DNA of 64,000 nt from Croceibacterium mercuriale (GTDB lineage Bacteria > Pseudomonadota > Alphaproteobacteria > Sphingomonadales > Sphingomonadaceae): contig NZ_JTDN01000002.1 of the NCBI RefSeq assembly GCF_000802385.1, forward strand, positions 186,001-250,000. The letters run 5' to 3'. A model generated the notes under the pieces. The model was given only the letters and a program-made list of their open reading frames with translations, made no database searches and had not been told where the DNA came from. A program made the translations under genes and the position numbers. Each line of letters opens with the position of its first letter. Position 1 is the stretch's first letter. Below are positions 54,024 to 62,528 of this stretch, one piece after another.

Positions 54024-54473
54024 TCAGTACGCTGCCGCCACGTCCAGCTTCGGGTCGGGGCCGAAACGGTTTTCGCCCGGGGTGCCGGGCAGGAACATGA
54101 TCACCAGCATGGCGATGCTGGCGATCAGGCCGACGAACGGGATCAGCGACGCGACCACGAAGCCCAGATACCACCAGCCGCTCATGTTCCGGTCGTGCAG
54201 GCGCCGCACGGATACGGCGATCGACGGGATGAAGGTGGCCAGGAACCACAGCAGGATCAGCACGCCCACGCCGCTGAACATCGCCCCGTACATGGCGAAC
54301 GGATCTTCCGGCGTGGCAGTGTCGAACAGCCCCGGCGTGCTGGCGAACATGATGCCGAGCAGTACCGTGTTGACGATCGTGATCAGCAACGCGAACGACC
54401 AGAACTCCATCCGCCGCGCCCGGCCGGTGAACTGGGCATAGCGTTTGAACGGCAGCACCATGTAATCGAGCAT
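54024..54473 (-). CDS. DUF805 family membrane protein
   Basis: A 149-residue inner-membrane protein with four membrane segments and the family signature motifs GRARRMEFW near the N-terminus and SVRRLHDRNMSGWW in the middle. Function unknown for DUF805. The start ATG 54473 is best spaced from AAAGGGGGG; ATG 54479 is also possible, and the frame is open further up without a ribosome binding site. Confidence 0.9.
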   Translation of the reverse strand: MLDYMVLPFKRYAQFTGRARRMEFWSFALLITIVNTVLLGIMFASTPGLFDTATPEDPFAMYGAMFSGVGVLILLWFLATFIPSIAVSVRRLHDRNMSGWWYLGFVVASLIPFVGLIASIAMLVIMFLPGTPGENRFGPDPKLDVAAAY

Positions 54474-54720
54474 AGACATTCCCCCCTTTGTGATCCTGGT
54501 CACAGGCCAGGACTGTACAACAGCGTAAGGGGAAGGCCCGTTCGCGGCAATGCCGATCCCCGGTGTGGCAGGTCCGGTCTGTCTGACGGCATACAATGCG
54601 GAACACCGCCGGCTCCGATCGATTCACATATATGAACCGTTCAGTTGGCCGAACCCGACCCAAATGGCCCGGTGAACGGACGCGCGGGGCGGGCCTTTAC
54701 GGGCGCCGTCCCGCTTCGGT

Positions 54721-55833
54721 TCAGCTGCCCCACACCTCTGCCGCCACATCCACCACCAGCCGGATCTTGGCTGCCTGCTGCTCCACCGACAGGTCGTTGC
54801 CGTGCACGGTGGAGGCAAAGCCGCACTGCGGGCTGAGCGCCAGCTGGTCGATATCGACGAACTTCGCCGCTTCCTCGATCCGCAGCAGCACGTCCTCGCG
54901 GCTTTCCAGCTCGCCCAGCTTGGTGGTGACCAGGCCCAGCACCACCGTCTTGCCCTTGGGCAGGAAGCGCAAGGGCGCGAAGTCGCCGGAACGCGGATCG
55001 TCATATTCCAGGAAGAAGGCGTCCACCGCCAGCTCGTTGAACATGATCTCCGCCACCGGCTCGTAGCCGCCTTCCGCGGCCCAGCTGCTGCGGAAATTGC
55101 CGCGGCACAGATGCACCGCGCGGATCATGTCGTCGGGCGCGCCGGCGAAGCTGTCATTGATCAGCTGGGCGTAGCGGCGCGGCGTCGCGTCGGGGTCGAT
55201 CCCGCGCGCCTTGGCGTCCGCGCGATGACTGTCGTCACACAGATAGGCCAGGTTGGTGTCGTCCATCTGGATGTAGCGGCAGCCAGCTTCCGCCAGGCTG
55301 GCGACCTCCGCACGGTAGGCGGCGGCGACGTCGGCGTAGAAGTCCTCCATGTCCGGATAGACATCGGCCGGGATGCCGTCGCGCCCGGCGCGGAAGTGCA
55401 GCATGGTGGGGCTGGGGATCGACACCTTCGGCGTGCGCGTGGTCTGCCCCGCCAGGTAGGTGTAGTCGGCCAGCTGGATCGGCTGGCGATGCGCGACCTT
55501 GCCGGTCACCACCATCTTGGGCGGGGCGAACTGCACATCGGTGCCCGTGTCGTTCTTGAACGCCTTGGCGATGCCGCCCTGCTCCTCCACGCCATCCAGC
55601 TGCAGCAGGAAATCGGTGTGGAAGAAGTATCGGCGATACTCGCCGTCGGTGATCGCCTGCAGGCCCAGACCCTCCTGCCAGCGGACCAGCTCCGCGATCG
55701 CCTCGTCCTCGATCTGGCGCAGCGCGGCGCGGTCGATCTCGCCCGCGGCCCGCCGGTCGCGCGCCTCGATCACGGACCGGGGACGCAGGAAGGAGCCGAC
55801 ATGGTCGGCGCGGGAGGGGAGCTTGCAGGTCAT
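54721..55833 (-). CDS. cobalamin-independent methionine synthase-like (MetE C-terminal family) protein
   Basis: A 370-residue protein of the MetE C-terminal / YxjG-YxjH type. It has ADHVGSFLRP near the N-terminus, TDGEYRRYFFHTDFL, the substrate Asp in YIQMDDTNLAYL, the zinc Cys region VHLCRGNFRSSW and the second zinc Cys in LSPQCGFAST. It lacks the N-terminal half of true MetE. A methyltransfer to homocysteine or another thiol from a methylated substrate is likely, but the donor is unknown. ATG 55833 is the family start. Divergent from the MDR dehydrogenase gene. Confidence 0.88.
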   Translation of the reverse strand: MTCKLPSRADHVGSFLRPRSVIEARDRRAAGEIDRAALRQIEDEAIAELVRWQEGLGLQAITDGEYRRYFFHTDFLLQLDGVEEQGGIAKAFKNDTGTDVQFAPPKMVVTGKVAHRQPIQLADYTYLAGQTTRTPKVSIPSPTMLHFRAGRDGIPADVYPDMEDFYADVAAAYRAEVASLAEAGCRYIQMDDTNLAYLCDDSHRADAKARGIDPDATPRRYAQLINDSFAGAPDDMIRAVHLCRGNFRSSWAAEGGYEPVAEIMFNELAVDAFFLEYDDPRSGDFAPLRFLPKGKTVVLGLVTTKLGELESREDVLLRIEEAAKFVDIDQLALSPQCGFASTVHGNDLSVEQQAAKIRLVVDVAAEVWGS

Positions 55834-55943
55834 GGGCGCGCCATAAGCGAGCGGAACCTGCCGGCGCAATGCCGTTCAGCGATGTGCTTGGATCGGGCGC
55901 GGCAACGCCCAGATAGGATACGACACCACAAGAAGGACCGAAC

Positions 55944-56948
55944 ATGCGTGCCTGGATGCTGCCCGCCAATGCGACCGGCTTCGATCAACTGCGCTTGCGC
56001 GAACTGGAGCAACCCCGGCCCGGGCCCGGCGAGGTGCTGGTACGCCTCCGCGCATGGTCGCTGAACTATCGCGACCTGATGGTGGCCGCCGGCAAGTATA
56101 TGGGTGGCGGGCTGCAGGCCGATGCCATTCCGCTGTCCGACGGGGCGGGCGAGATCGCAGGCGTGGGCGCCGGCGTCGCCGACCTGAAGGAAGGCGACCG
56201 GGTGCAGACCTCGTTCTTCCCCCACTGGACGGATGGCGCGCCGGTGACCCACGTGGCGCTGGGCGATGGCCGTGCGCCGGGCGTGCTGGCGGAATATGTC
56301 GTGCTGCCCGCCACCGGCGTGGTGCCGATGGCGCCCAGCCTGTCCTTCGCGGAGGCCGCCTGCCTGCCCTGCGCCGGCGTGACCGCATGGAACGCACTGT
56401 ATGAAGGGCCGCGCGCACTGCTGCCGGGGATGCGGGTGCTGGTGCTGGGCACTGGCGGCGTCTCCACCCTGACGCTGGCCATCGCCAAGGCCGGCGGGTG
56501 CGAAGTGTTCGCCACCTCCAGCCAGGATGCGAAGCTGGCGAAGATGCGCAACTGGGGTGCGGACCGCACAGTCAACTACCGCACCACCCCCGAATGGGGC
56601 GCCTGGGCGAAGGAACTGGGCGGGGTCGACAAGGTGGTCGAGGTCGGTGGCGCCGGCACGGCGGAACAGTCCATGGCCGCGCTGCGCACCCATGGCGAAC
56701 TCGCCTTCATCGGCGTGCTGGAGCCGGAAGGCGGCCCGAACCCGCGCGGCCTGATGATGAGCGCGGCCACCATGCGCGGCATCTTCGTGGGATCGACCGC
56801 GATGGCCCGGCGCCTGAACGCCGCGGTGGAGGTGAACGGCATCCGGCCGATGATCGGGCGCTCGTTCGCCTTCACGCAGGCACCCGATGCCTACGCCCAT
56901 GCCGCCGGGCCGGACAGTTTCGGCAAGACGGTGATCGAGCTGGGCTGA
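55944..56948 (+). CDS. MDR-superfamily NAD(P)-dependent alcohol dehydrogenase
   Basis: A 334-residue medium-chain dehydrogenase/quinone reductase-type enzyme. A GroES-like N-terminal domain (LNYRDLMVAAGKY, PLSDGAGEIAGVG) is followed by a nucleotide-binding domain with VLGTGGVSTLTL near residue 165. Structural-zinc cysteines are absent and the usual catalytic zinc Cys-His pattern is not complete, so the zinc-independent type is more likely. Substrate unknown. A bidirectional hairpin follows it. Confidence 0.88.
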   Translation: MRAWMLPANATGFDQLRLRELEQPRPGPGEVLVRLRAWSLNYRDLMVAAGKYMGGGLQADAIPLSDGAGEIAGVGAGVADLKEGDRVQTSFFPHWTDGAPVTHVALGDGRAPGVLAEYVVLPATGVVPMAPSLSFAEAACLPCAGVTAWNALYEGPRALLPGMRVLVLGTGGVSTLTLAIAKAGGCEVFATSSQDAKLAKMRNWGADRTVNYRTTPEWGAWAKELGGVDKVVEVGGAGTAEQSMAALRTHGELAFIGVLEPEGGPNPRGLMMSAATMRGIFVGSTAMARRLNAAVEVNGIRPMIGRSFAFTQAPDAYAHAAGPDSFGKTVIELG

Positions 56949-56952
56949 TCCC

Positions 56953-56986
56953 GGCGCCCCCTCCCGGTCGATCCGGAAGGGGCGCC
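56953..56986. terminator. bidirectional hairpin between MDR dehydrogenase and ssb
   Basis: An 8-base stem GGCGCCCC/GGGGCGCC encloses an inner CCGG/CCGG stem. It sits between the two convergent stop codons, 4 bases after one gene and 7 before the other ends. Confidence 0.7.
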
Positions 56987-56993
56987 ACTTCGA

Positions 56994-57548
56994 TCAGAAC
57001 GGGATGTCGTCGTCCAGGTCGTCGGCATAGCCACCGCCGCCGCCCTTGCCGCCGCTGGCCGGCGTCTGGCCCCATTCGTCGCCCCCGCCGCCGCCACGGC
57101 CGGACGATCCGCCGCCGCGACCATAGTCGCCGCCGCCACCGCCGCCCGATCGCTGGCCACCGCCGCCGCCACCGCCGCCGCCGCCGCCCTGCGCGCCACC
57201 GGGGCCGTCCAGCATGGTCAGCGTGCCGTTGAAGCCGCGCAGCACGATCTCGGTGGAATAGCGGTCAGCGCCGGACTGGTCCTGCCACTTGCGGGTCTGC
57301 AGCTGGCCTTCGACGAACACCTTGCTGCCCTTGCGCAGGAAGCGCTCGGCGACGTTGACCAGCCCTTCGGAGAAGATCGCCACGGTATGCCATTCGGTGC
57401 GCTCCTGCTTGGAGCCGTCCTTGTCCTTCCAGCTTTCGGTGGTGGCGATGCGCAGATTGCATACCTTGCCGCCATTCTGGAACGACCGAACCTCCGGGTC
57501 CTGGCCCAGATTGCCGATGATCATGACCTTGTTCAGGCTGCCCGCCAT
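56994..57548 (-). CDS. ssb: single-stranded DNA-binding protein
   Basis: A 184-residue SSB: N-terminal OB fold ([37 protein letters not shown]) of about 110 residues, a Gly-rich linker with runs of up to ten glycines, and the acidic tip DDDIPF that recruits partner proteins. It starts 19 bases after the feoB stop on the same strand. Confidence 0.97.
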   Translation of the reverse strand: MAGSLNKVMIIGNLGQDPEVRSFQNGGKVCNLRIATTESWKDKDGSKQERTEWHTVAIFSEGLVNVAERFLRKGSKVFVEGQLQTRKWQDQSGADRYSTEIVLRGFNGTLTMLDGPGGAQGGGGGGGGGGGQRSGGGGGGDYGRGGGSSGRGGGGGDEWGQTPASGGKGGGGGYADDLDDDIPF

Positions 57549-57567
57549 TGTTCTTCCAATCCTTCAG

Positions 57568-59421
57568 TCAGAGCCCGGCGGCAAGCGCGAGCCAATAGGT
57601 GATGCCGGCCGCGACGTAGGCCAGCACGAAAAGGTACAGCAGCATGACAATCGGCCACTTCCAGCCGTTGGTCTCCCGCCGAGTCACTGCAATAGTCGAC
57701 AGACATTGCGGCGCAAACACGAACCACGCCAGGAAGGCCAGCGCCATCGGCAGGGTCCAGCGCGCGGCCAGCTGCTGTTCCAGCGCGACCGCCGTGCTGT
57801 CCTCGTCCTCCGCCGCGACGGCGTAGGTGGTGGCGAGCGACGACACCGCCACCTCGCGCGCGGCCATGGCCGGGATCAGCGCCAGCGCCATGTCGCGGTT
57901 GAAGCCGATCGGCTCCACCACCACGGCCAGGCCGTTGGCGATGTGCCCGGCGATGCTGGCATCCACCTGGTCCTCCCCCGGCCCAGCCTGCGGGAAGCTG
58001 AGCAGCAGCCACAGCGCCACCGTCACCGTGAAGATGATAGTGCCGGCCCGGCGCAGGAACACCCAGGCGCGCTGCCACAGGCCGATGGTGATGTCGCGCA
58101 GCGACGGCCACTGGTAACGCGGCATCTCCATGATGAAGCCGCTGGCGCCGCCCTTCGCCACGCTGCGCCGCATCACCCAGGCCACCACCAGCGCGCCGAC
58201 GATGCCGGCCACATACAGCGCGAACAGTACCGTGCCCTGCAACCCGATGCCGCCGCCGATGTTACGCGCCGGAATGAAGGCGGCGATGATCACGGCATAG
58301 ACCGGCAGCCGGGCCGAACAGGTCATCAGCGGGGCGATCATGATGGTGGTCAGCCGATCCTTCGGATCGGCGATCGCGCGTGTCGCCATGATGCCGGGAA
58401 TGGCGCAGGCAAAGGACGACAGCAGCGGAATGAAGCTGCGCCCCGACAGGCCTACGCCGGCCATCATCCGGTCCATGATATAGGCGGCACGCGCCATGTA
58501 TCCCGATTGCTCCATCAGCAGGATGAAGGCGAACAGGATGACGATCTGCGGCAGGAACACGACCACCGACCCCACGCCCGCCAGCACGCCCTGCGTCAGC
58601 AGGTCGCGCGGCAGGCCCGCGGGGATGAACGCCTCGGCCAGGCCGGTCAGCCAGCCGACAACGCCTTCCAGCGCATCGGCGAACGGCGTGGCCCAGGCGA
58701 ACACCGCCTGGAACATCACGAACAGCAGCGCGAACAGGATCGGCGGCCCGGCCCATGGGTGCAGCAGCACGCTGTCCAGCCTGGTATGCAGCCGATGCGC
58801 GCCGCTTTCGGCCAGCACGGCCCGCTGCGCCATCATCCGCGCCGACAGCCGGCGTTCCGTGCCGGTCAGCTGCTGCGCGACGGCCGGCGGCGGAGCGGTC
58901 ACACCGTCGCGCCCGGCCTGCTCCAGCGCGGCAAGCAGTTCCGCCAGTCCGCGCTTGCGCACGGCCACGGTCGGCACGACCGGCACGCCCAGCGCCGACT
59001 GCAACGCAGCCGGGTCCAGCACCAGTCCGTCCCGTTCCGCCATGTCGATCATGTTCAGGGCCACCACCACCGGGCGGCCCAGGGCGATCACCTCCTGCGC
59101 GAACACCAGATGCTGTTCCAGGTTCGCTGCGTCGAGCACCAGCACCAGCACCTGCGGCCGCGCCTGGCCGGGCTGCTCGCCCATGACCACGCGGCGCGTC
59201 ACCTCCTCGTCCGGACTGGCGGCATCCAGCGCGTAGCTGCCGGGCAGGTCGAGCAGCTCCACCGGCTCGCCGGAGGGCAGCACCAGCCGCCCTGCCTTGC
59301 GCTCCACGGTGACGCCCGGATAATTGGCGATCTTCTGCCGCGCGCCGGTCAGTGCGTTGAACAGCGCACTCTTGCCGGCATTTGGATTGCCGACCAGCGC
59401 CATCGTGCGGGGTATGCTCAT
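57568..59421 (-). CDS. feoB: ferrous iron transporter B
   Basis: A 617-residue Fe(II) transporter. The N-terminal GTPase has GNPNAGKSALFN (residues 11-22), DLPGSYAL (G3) and NMIDMA (G4). A helical GDI region follows, then about eight to ten membrane segments with two Gate domains and the FeoB_C region. It is shorter than the E. coli protein (about 770 residues) but complete in domain order. Its ATG overlaps the feoA stop by 4 bases. Confidence 0.96.
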   Translation of the reverse strand: MSIPRTMALVGNPNAGKSALFNALTGARQKIANYPGVTVERKAGRLVLPSGEPVELLDLPGSYALDAASPDEEVTRRVVMGEQPGQARPQVLVLVLDAANLEQHLVFAQEVIALGRPVVVALNMIDMAERDGLVLDPAALQSALGVPVVPTVAVRKRGLAELLAALEQAGRDGVTAPPPAVAQQLTGTERRLSARMMAQRAVLAESGAHRLHTRLDSVLLHPWAGPPILFALLFVMFQAVFAWATPFADALEGVVGWLTGLAEAFIPAGLPRDLLTQGVLAGVGSVVVFLPQIVILFAFILLMEQSGYMARAAYIMDRMMAGVGLSGRSFIPLLSSFACAIPGIMATRAIADPKDRLTTIMIAPLMTCSARLPVYAVIIAAFIPARNIGGGIGLQGTVLFALYVAGIVGALVVAWVMRRSVAKGGASGFIMEMPRYQWPSLRDITIGLWQRAWVFLRRAGTIIFTVTVALWLLLSFPQAGPGEDQVDASIAGHIANGLAVVVEPIGFNRDMALALIPAMAAREVAVSSLATTYAVAAEDEDSTAVALEQQLAARWTLPMALAFLAWFVFAPQCLSTIAVTRRETNGWKWPIVMLLYLFVLAYVAAGITYWLALAAGL

Positions 59422-59687
59422 GCCGGACCTTCGGGTGTCACGCTGATTGCGCGGGCATGCACCCGGCGGACCGCCACCACCATGCGCCCGATGCGCAGCG
59501 CCAGGGGATCACGACCGGCGAAGATGCCACGATGCGCCACGCTGACCATCGCGCCCGGCTCCACCCCCAGTGCCTGCAGACGCTTGGCCTCCTCCGGCAC
59601 GAAGGCGACCCAGTCCACGGCCACGATCCGGGCCGTCTGTCCCCGGGCGATGACATCCAGACCGATCATCTGCGGGGAATGCTCCAT
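59418..59687 (-). CDS. feoA: ferrous iron transport protein A
   Basis: An 89-residue SH3-like protein that supports FeoB activity. Family features are RLQALGVEPGAMVSVAHRG and a C-terminal RIGRMVVAVRR. The start is uncertain: ATG 59687 gives MEHSPQ, ATG 59669 gives MIGLDV with GGAG some 12 bases upstream; longer starts to 59729 are not supported. It begins the feoAB operon, divergent from the small membrane gene. Confidence 0.9.
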   Translation of the reverse strand: MEHSPQMIGLDVIARGQTARIVAVDWVAFVPEEAKRLQALGVEPGAMVSVAHRGIFAGRDPLALRIGRMVVAVRRVHARAISVTPEGPA

Positions 59688-59718
59688 GCGGTGCGCAAGT
59701 GGCAGATGGCGGCGCTTC

Positions 59719-59737
59719 TTGCAACGCATTCGCGCAA
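59719..59737 (-). promoter_or_regulatory. possible Fur-type inverted repeat upstream of feoA
   Basis: A 19-base sequence with TTGC/GCAA ends and similar inner halves (TTGCAACGC/ATTCGCGCAA on the plus strand). It resembles the TGC-type Fur boxes of alphaproteobacteria only loosely, but feoAB is a usual Fur target. Confidence 0.25.
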
Positions 59738-59782
59738 AGCGCGGACGTCATATAAGTCTTTGGGGAAGCAGCCAGAAACCAA

Positions 59783-59807
59783 ATGGTTAATCTGCCGTTA
59801 TGGTTAA
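59783..59807 (-). promoter_or_regulatory. two TTAACCAT boxes (CtrA-like)
   Basis: TTAACCAT occurs twice on the minus strand, at 59783-59790 and 59800-59807, 17 bases apart. A further GGTTAAC lies at 59829. TTAACCAT is the half-site known for the alphaproteobacterial cell-cycle regulator CtrA. The boxes are 34-58 bases before the 55-residue gene and also lie in the feoA upstream region. Confidence 0.5.
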
Positions 59808-59840
59808 TGAAGGATGCCTGTCAGCAAAGGTTAACAAACC

Positions 59841-60008
59841 ATGAGCCCGCACAACCGCCTGGTCGCCGCCACCCGCATGGATGCGCATACCGTGACCGGT
59901 TCGCCGCTGAACACCCGGCCCGATCGCTGGCCGGGCATCGCGCGTGTGGGCGTCGTCGCGGCGCTTGCCGTGATCGGCTGGTCGGTGATCCTGCTGCCGG
60001 TGCTATAG
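59841..60008 (+). CDS. small membrane protein, 55 residues
   Basis: A short gene encoding 55 residues. The N-terminal 33 residues are hydrophilic with several Arg and Pro; residues 34-53 form one clear membrane helix (VGVVAALAVIGWSVILLPVL). AAGG lies about 10 bases before the ATG. The stop is 2 bases from the end of the convergent COQ9 gene. I do not recognise a family. The CtrA-like boxes upstream and the clean membrane segment argue for a real gene, perhaps cell-cycle or envelope linked. Confidence 0.7.
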   Translation: MSPHNRLVAATRMDAHTVTGSPLNTRPDRWPGIARVGVVAALAVIGWSVILLPVL

Positions 60009-60009
60009 G

Positions 60010-60693
60010 TCAGCGCGCCGGGTAGCGCAGCCGGCCCAGGAACCGCGCCACGTCGAACCGCTCACGCGGGCGCAGCAATTGCGACTTCAGCTTCTCGAAC
60101 TGCATCACGTTGTCCAGCCGCCGATCCAGAAAGGCCTGCGTGTCTGCCTGCTCCTCGCTGTCATCCTCCACGAACACCGCCAGCGTGCTGGCATAGACCG
60201 CCAGCAGCGTCGCCCGTTTGGTGTAGTGGTTGTAGTCGGTGGCGGTATCCCCTGCCATGCGCCACATCAGGTCGGCACTGTGCCAGCCGGTCCGGAGGGC
60301 CTGCGCCGCATTCTGCGGCAAGGCCTGGATCGCCAGCGCCCGGCGCAAGGCTTCACGCTGGCGCCCCATCGCCTCCAGCCGGAACAGCAGCAGCGCGCGG
60401 ATGCGGGCGCGTACCTTCATCGCCGCCAGCGCCTCCGCCGTTAAGGCCGCCTGCATGGCCGCATCGATCGAGGCGATCCAGCCGGCAATCATGTCGATTG
60501 CGCCACCGGGAAAGGCCAGCCGCGCGACCGCCGGATCGACACCGGCGATGTCGGCTGCCCCCAGCAGCGCCGCATCGCTCCATCCATCGAACGCCGCCAT
60601 GTCGGCGATGATCGGGGCCAGCGCGATGCGCAGCTCGTCCAGCGTCATGTCGGTCATGGTCGGGCCTGCGACCAGGTCGATGGTGTCGGCCAT
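60010..60693 (-). CDS. COQ9 family protein
   Basis: A 227-residue protein of the COQ9 family (TetR-like fold, lipid binding) that supports the ubiquinone hydroxylase COQ7 in known systems. The C-terminal domain shows TGWHSADLMWRMAGDTATDYNHYTKRATL, the conserved family signature. Its ATG (60693) overlaps the ankyrin-protein stop by one base (TGATG); ATG 60657 is an alternative. No other ubiquinone gene is adjacent. A much longer open frame on this strand (to 61926) is not a gene. Confidence 0.92.
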   Translation of the reverse strand: MADTIDLVAGPTMTDMTLDELRIALAPIIADMAAFDGWSDAALLGAADIAGVDPAVARLAFPGGAIDMIAGWIASIDAAMQAALTAEALAAMKVRARIRALLLFRLEAMGRQREALRRALAIQALPQNAAQALRTGWHSADLMWRMAGDTATDYNHYTKRATLLAVYASTLAVFVEDDSEEQADTQAFLDRRLDNVMQFEKLKSQLLRPRERFDVARFLGRLRYPAR

Positions 60694-61355
60694 CAGAAGC
60701 TCGGCCCGTATGACCGGGCGGCGCCCTCGCGCTCGCCCGCCGGCTTGGCGCTGCGGTCGATCTCCGCCAGCGTGACGCTGTTGTTGCCGTCCAGCGCGGC
60801 ATAGTCGCGGGCGGAACGGCCGGAATTGTCCACCCGGTCCGGATCGGCGCCGGCCTCCAGCAGGACGCGCATCAGCCCGGTATCGCGCTGGTGCACGGCG
60901 GACATCAGCGGGGTTTCGCCTGCCTGGTTCTGCTCGTCCACCCGGGCACCGGCGCGCACCAGTGCCGCCACGCCTTCGTCGAAGCCGATCTGCACGGCGC
61001 GCAACAGCGGGGTGACGCCGCGATTGTTGGCGAGGTTGGTGTTGGCGCCGCGCCCGGTCAGGAAGTTGATCCAGGTCACGTCGCGCCGCTCCACGGCGAT
61101 GTGCAGCGCATTGTGCCCGTCGCTGATGTCGCGCGAATTGATGATGGTGGAGCCGCCGGGCTCGTCCAGCATCTGGATGACCTTGGCGCCGTCCTTCTTC
61201 TTCACCGCGTCCAGAAACTGGTAGCCGGGGGAATAGTTCTGCGCCGCCGCGGGCATGCCGACCGCCGCGATCCCGGCGGGCACCAGCAATGCGGCCGCCA
61301 GCCCCGTCAGTCCGCCACGCACACCCTTCAACACCCTGTTCACCGCAACCGTCAC
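60693..61355 (-). CDS. ankyrin-repeat protein, secreted
   Basis: A 220-residue protein with a Sec signal (about residues 13-38) and four to five ankyrin repeats (DGHNALHIAVERRD, GVTPLLRAVQIGFD, GETPLMSAVHQRDT, GRSARDYAALDG). A periplasmic protein-protein interaction role is likely; the partner is unknown. It is translated just before COQ9 with one-base overlap. ATG at 61355 has no strong ribosome binding site nearby other than AAGGAGAT. Confidence 0.9.
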   Translation of the reverse strand: MTVAVNRVLKGVRGGLTGLAAALLVPAGIAAVGMPAAAQNYSPGYQFLDAVKKKDGAKVIQMLDEPGGSTIINSRDISDGHNALHIAVERRDVTWINFLTGRGANTNLANNRGVTPLLRAVQIGFDEGVAALVRAGARVDEQNQAGETPLMSAVHQRDTGLMRVLLEAGADPDRVDNSGRSARDYAALDGNNSVTLAEIDRSAKPAGEREGAARSYGPSF

Positions 61356-61428
61356 GCCCTATCTCCTTGGGGGCGGGCAAAGCCTGCAACCCTTGACTCA
61401 TCCCTTGTTTGCCGGGTGTTAGCAGAGC

Positions 61429-62034
61429 ATGAACCGTACTGCCATGATTGTGCCCGCCCTTCGCCGTGCGGCCCTGCCGCTCGCCGCGCTGCTGCTGCTG
61501 CCCGCCTGTGGCGGTGCAGTGGAGCCGCCGCTGGCCGGGACCGGGATCGGCGGCCCGTTCCAACTGACCGGAGAAGACGGCCAGACCGTCCGCTGGAGCG
61601 ATTTCGAAGGCAAGTACCGCATGGTCTATTTCGGCTACGCCTACTGCCCGGACGTTTGCCCCAACGACGTGAACTTCATGATGAAGGGCTACACCGCCTT
61701 CAAGCAGCAGGACCCGGCACGCGCTGCCAGGGTGCAGCCATTGTTCATCACGATCGATCCGGCGCGCGACACTCCCGAAGTCGTGACCGAGTTCACCGAT
61801 GCCTTCTCCCCCGATCTGCTGGGCCTGACCGGCACGGAGGCGCAGATCGCCGACGCGGCAAAGAAGTTCGCGGTCTATTACCAACGCGGCGAACCTTCGG
61901 CCGACGGGGGCTACCTGATGGATCACACCCGCGGCGCCTATCTGTTCGGACCCGACGGCGAGGCCATTGCGCTGCTGCCGGTCGAGCAGAACCCCGAGGC
62001 CGTTGCAGCGGAGCTGGACCGATGGGTGAGCTGA
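61429..62034 (+). CDS. SCO1/SenC family copper chaperone-like lipoprotein
   Basis: A 201-residue thioredoxin-fold protein with an N-terminal lipoprotein signal (lipobox LPAC). Copper ligands are the CPDVC pair (about residues 75-79) and the distal His in LMDHTRGAYLF. In known systems it delivers copper to the CuA site of cytochrome c oxidase or acts as thiol reductase. No oxidase genes are adjacent. It overlaps the following YcgN gene by 13 bases. Confidence 0.93.
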   Translation: MNRTAMIVPALRRAALPLAALLLLPACGGAVEPPLAGTGIGGPFQLTGEDGQTVRWSDFEGKYRMVYFGYAYCPDVCPNDVNFMMKGYTAFKQQDPARAARVQPLFITIDPARDTPEVVTEFTDAFSPDLLGLTGTEAQIADAAKKFAVYYQRGEPSADGGYLMDHTRGAYLFGPDGEAIALLPVEQNPEAVAAELDRWVS

Positions 62035-62528
62035 GGCCGCGCTTCTGGGAGCTGCCGCTCACCAGCCTGACCCGGGCGGAATGGGAATCCCTGTGCGACG
62101 GCTGCGGGCGCTGCTGCCTGCACAAGCTGGAGGACGAGGATAGCGGCGCGGTGATCGAGACCAATGTCGCCTGTCGCCTGCTCGACACCGGCACCGGCCG
62201 CTGCAGCGATTACCGCAACCGCCGCGCCTTTGTCCCCGACTGCATCCGCCTGACCGCCGACCTGGTCGGCAAGCTGACCTGGCTGCCGCCCAGCTGCGCC
62301 TATCGCCTGCGCGCCGATGGCGACCCGCTGCCGGATTGGCACCCGCTGCTGACAGGCGACAGTGCCGCCATGCACCAGGCCGGCATCAGCGTCGCCGGGC
62401 GGGTCATCGCGGAGGACGATGCCGGCCCGCTGGAACAGCACATCGTCGACTGGAACAAGGGCGACGAGTGGGACGACGATGATGACGAGGAGGCGGACGA
62501 CACGCCGCCGGTGTTCTTCGTCCGGTGA
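62022..62528 (+). CDS. YcgN family (UPF0260) cysteine-cluster protein
   Basis: A 168-residue protein with the cysteine pattern of the YkgJ/YcgN family: CDGCGRCCLHK near residue 25, NVACRLLD and later CSDYRNR, PDCIRLT, PPSCAYR. The cysteines may bind zinc or an Fe-S cluster; function unknown. The C-terminus is highly acidic (five Asp in a row). Start ATG 62022 lies inside the SCO gene; the stop overlaps the next GTG start by 4 bases. Confidence 0.92.
   Translation: MGELRPRFWELPLTSLTRAEWESLCDGCGRCCLHKLEDEDSGAVIETNVACRLLDTGTGRCSDYRNRRAFVPDCIRLTADLVGKLTWLPPSCAYRLRADGDPLPDWHPLLTGDSAAMHQAGISVAGRVIAEDDAGPLEQHIVDWNKGDEWDDDDDEEADDTPPVFFVR

Noticed and set aside
54480-54720. 241-base gap between the DUF805 and MetE-like genes
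   Set aside because: No gene, RNA or clear terminator was recognised. Short ATG-starting frames have no supporting ribosome binding site.
57100-57200. Gly-codon-rich tract considered as a repeat element
   Set aside because: It encodes the flexible linker of SSB, which is Gly-rich in many bacteria.
60010-61926. A 638-codon frame on the minus strand that contains COQ9
   Set aside because: Only the last 227 codons are COQ9. The upstream part is out of frame with the ankyrin gene and antisense to the SCO gene.
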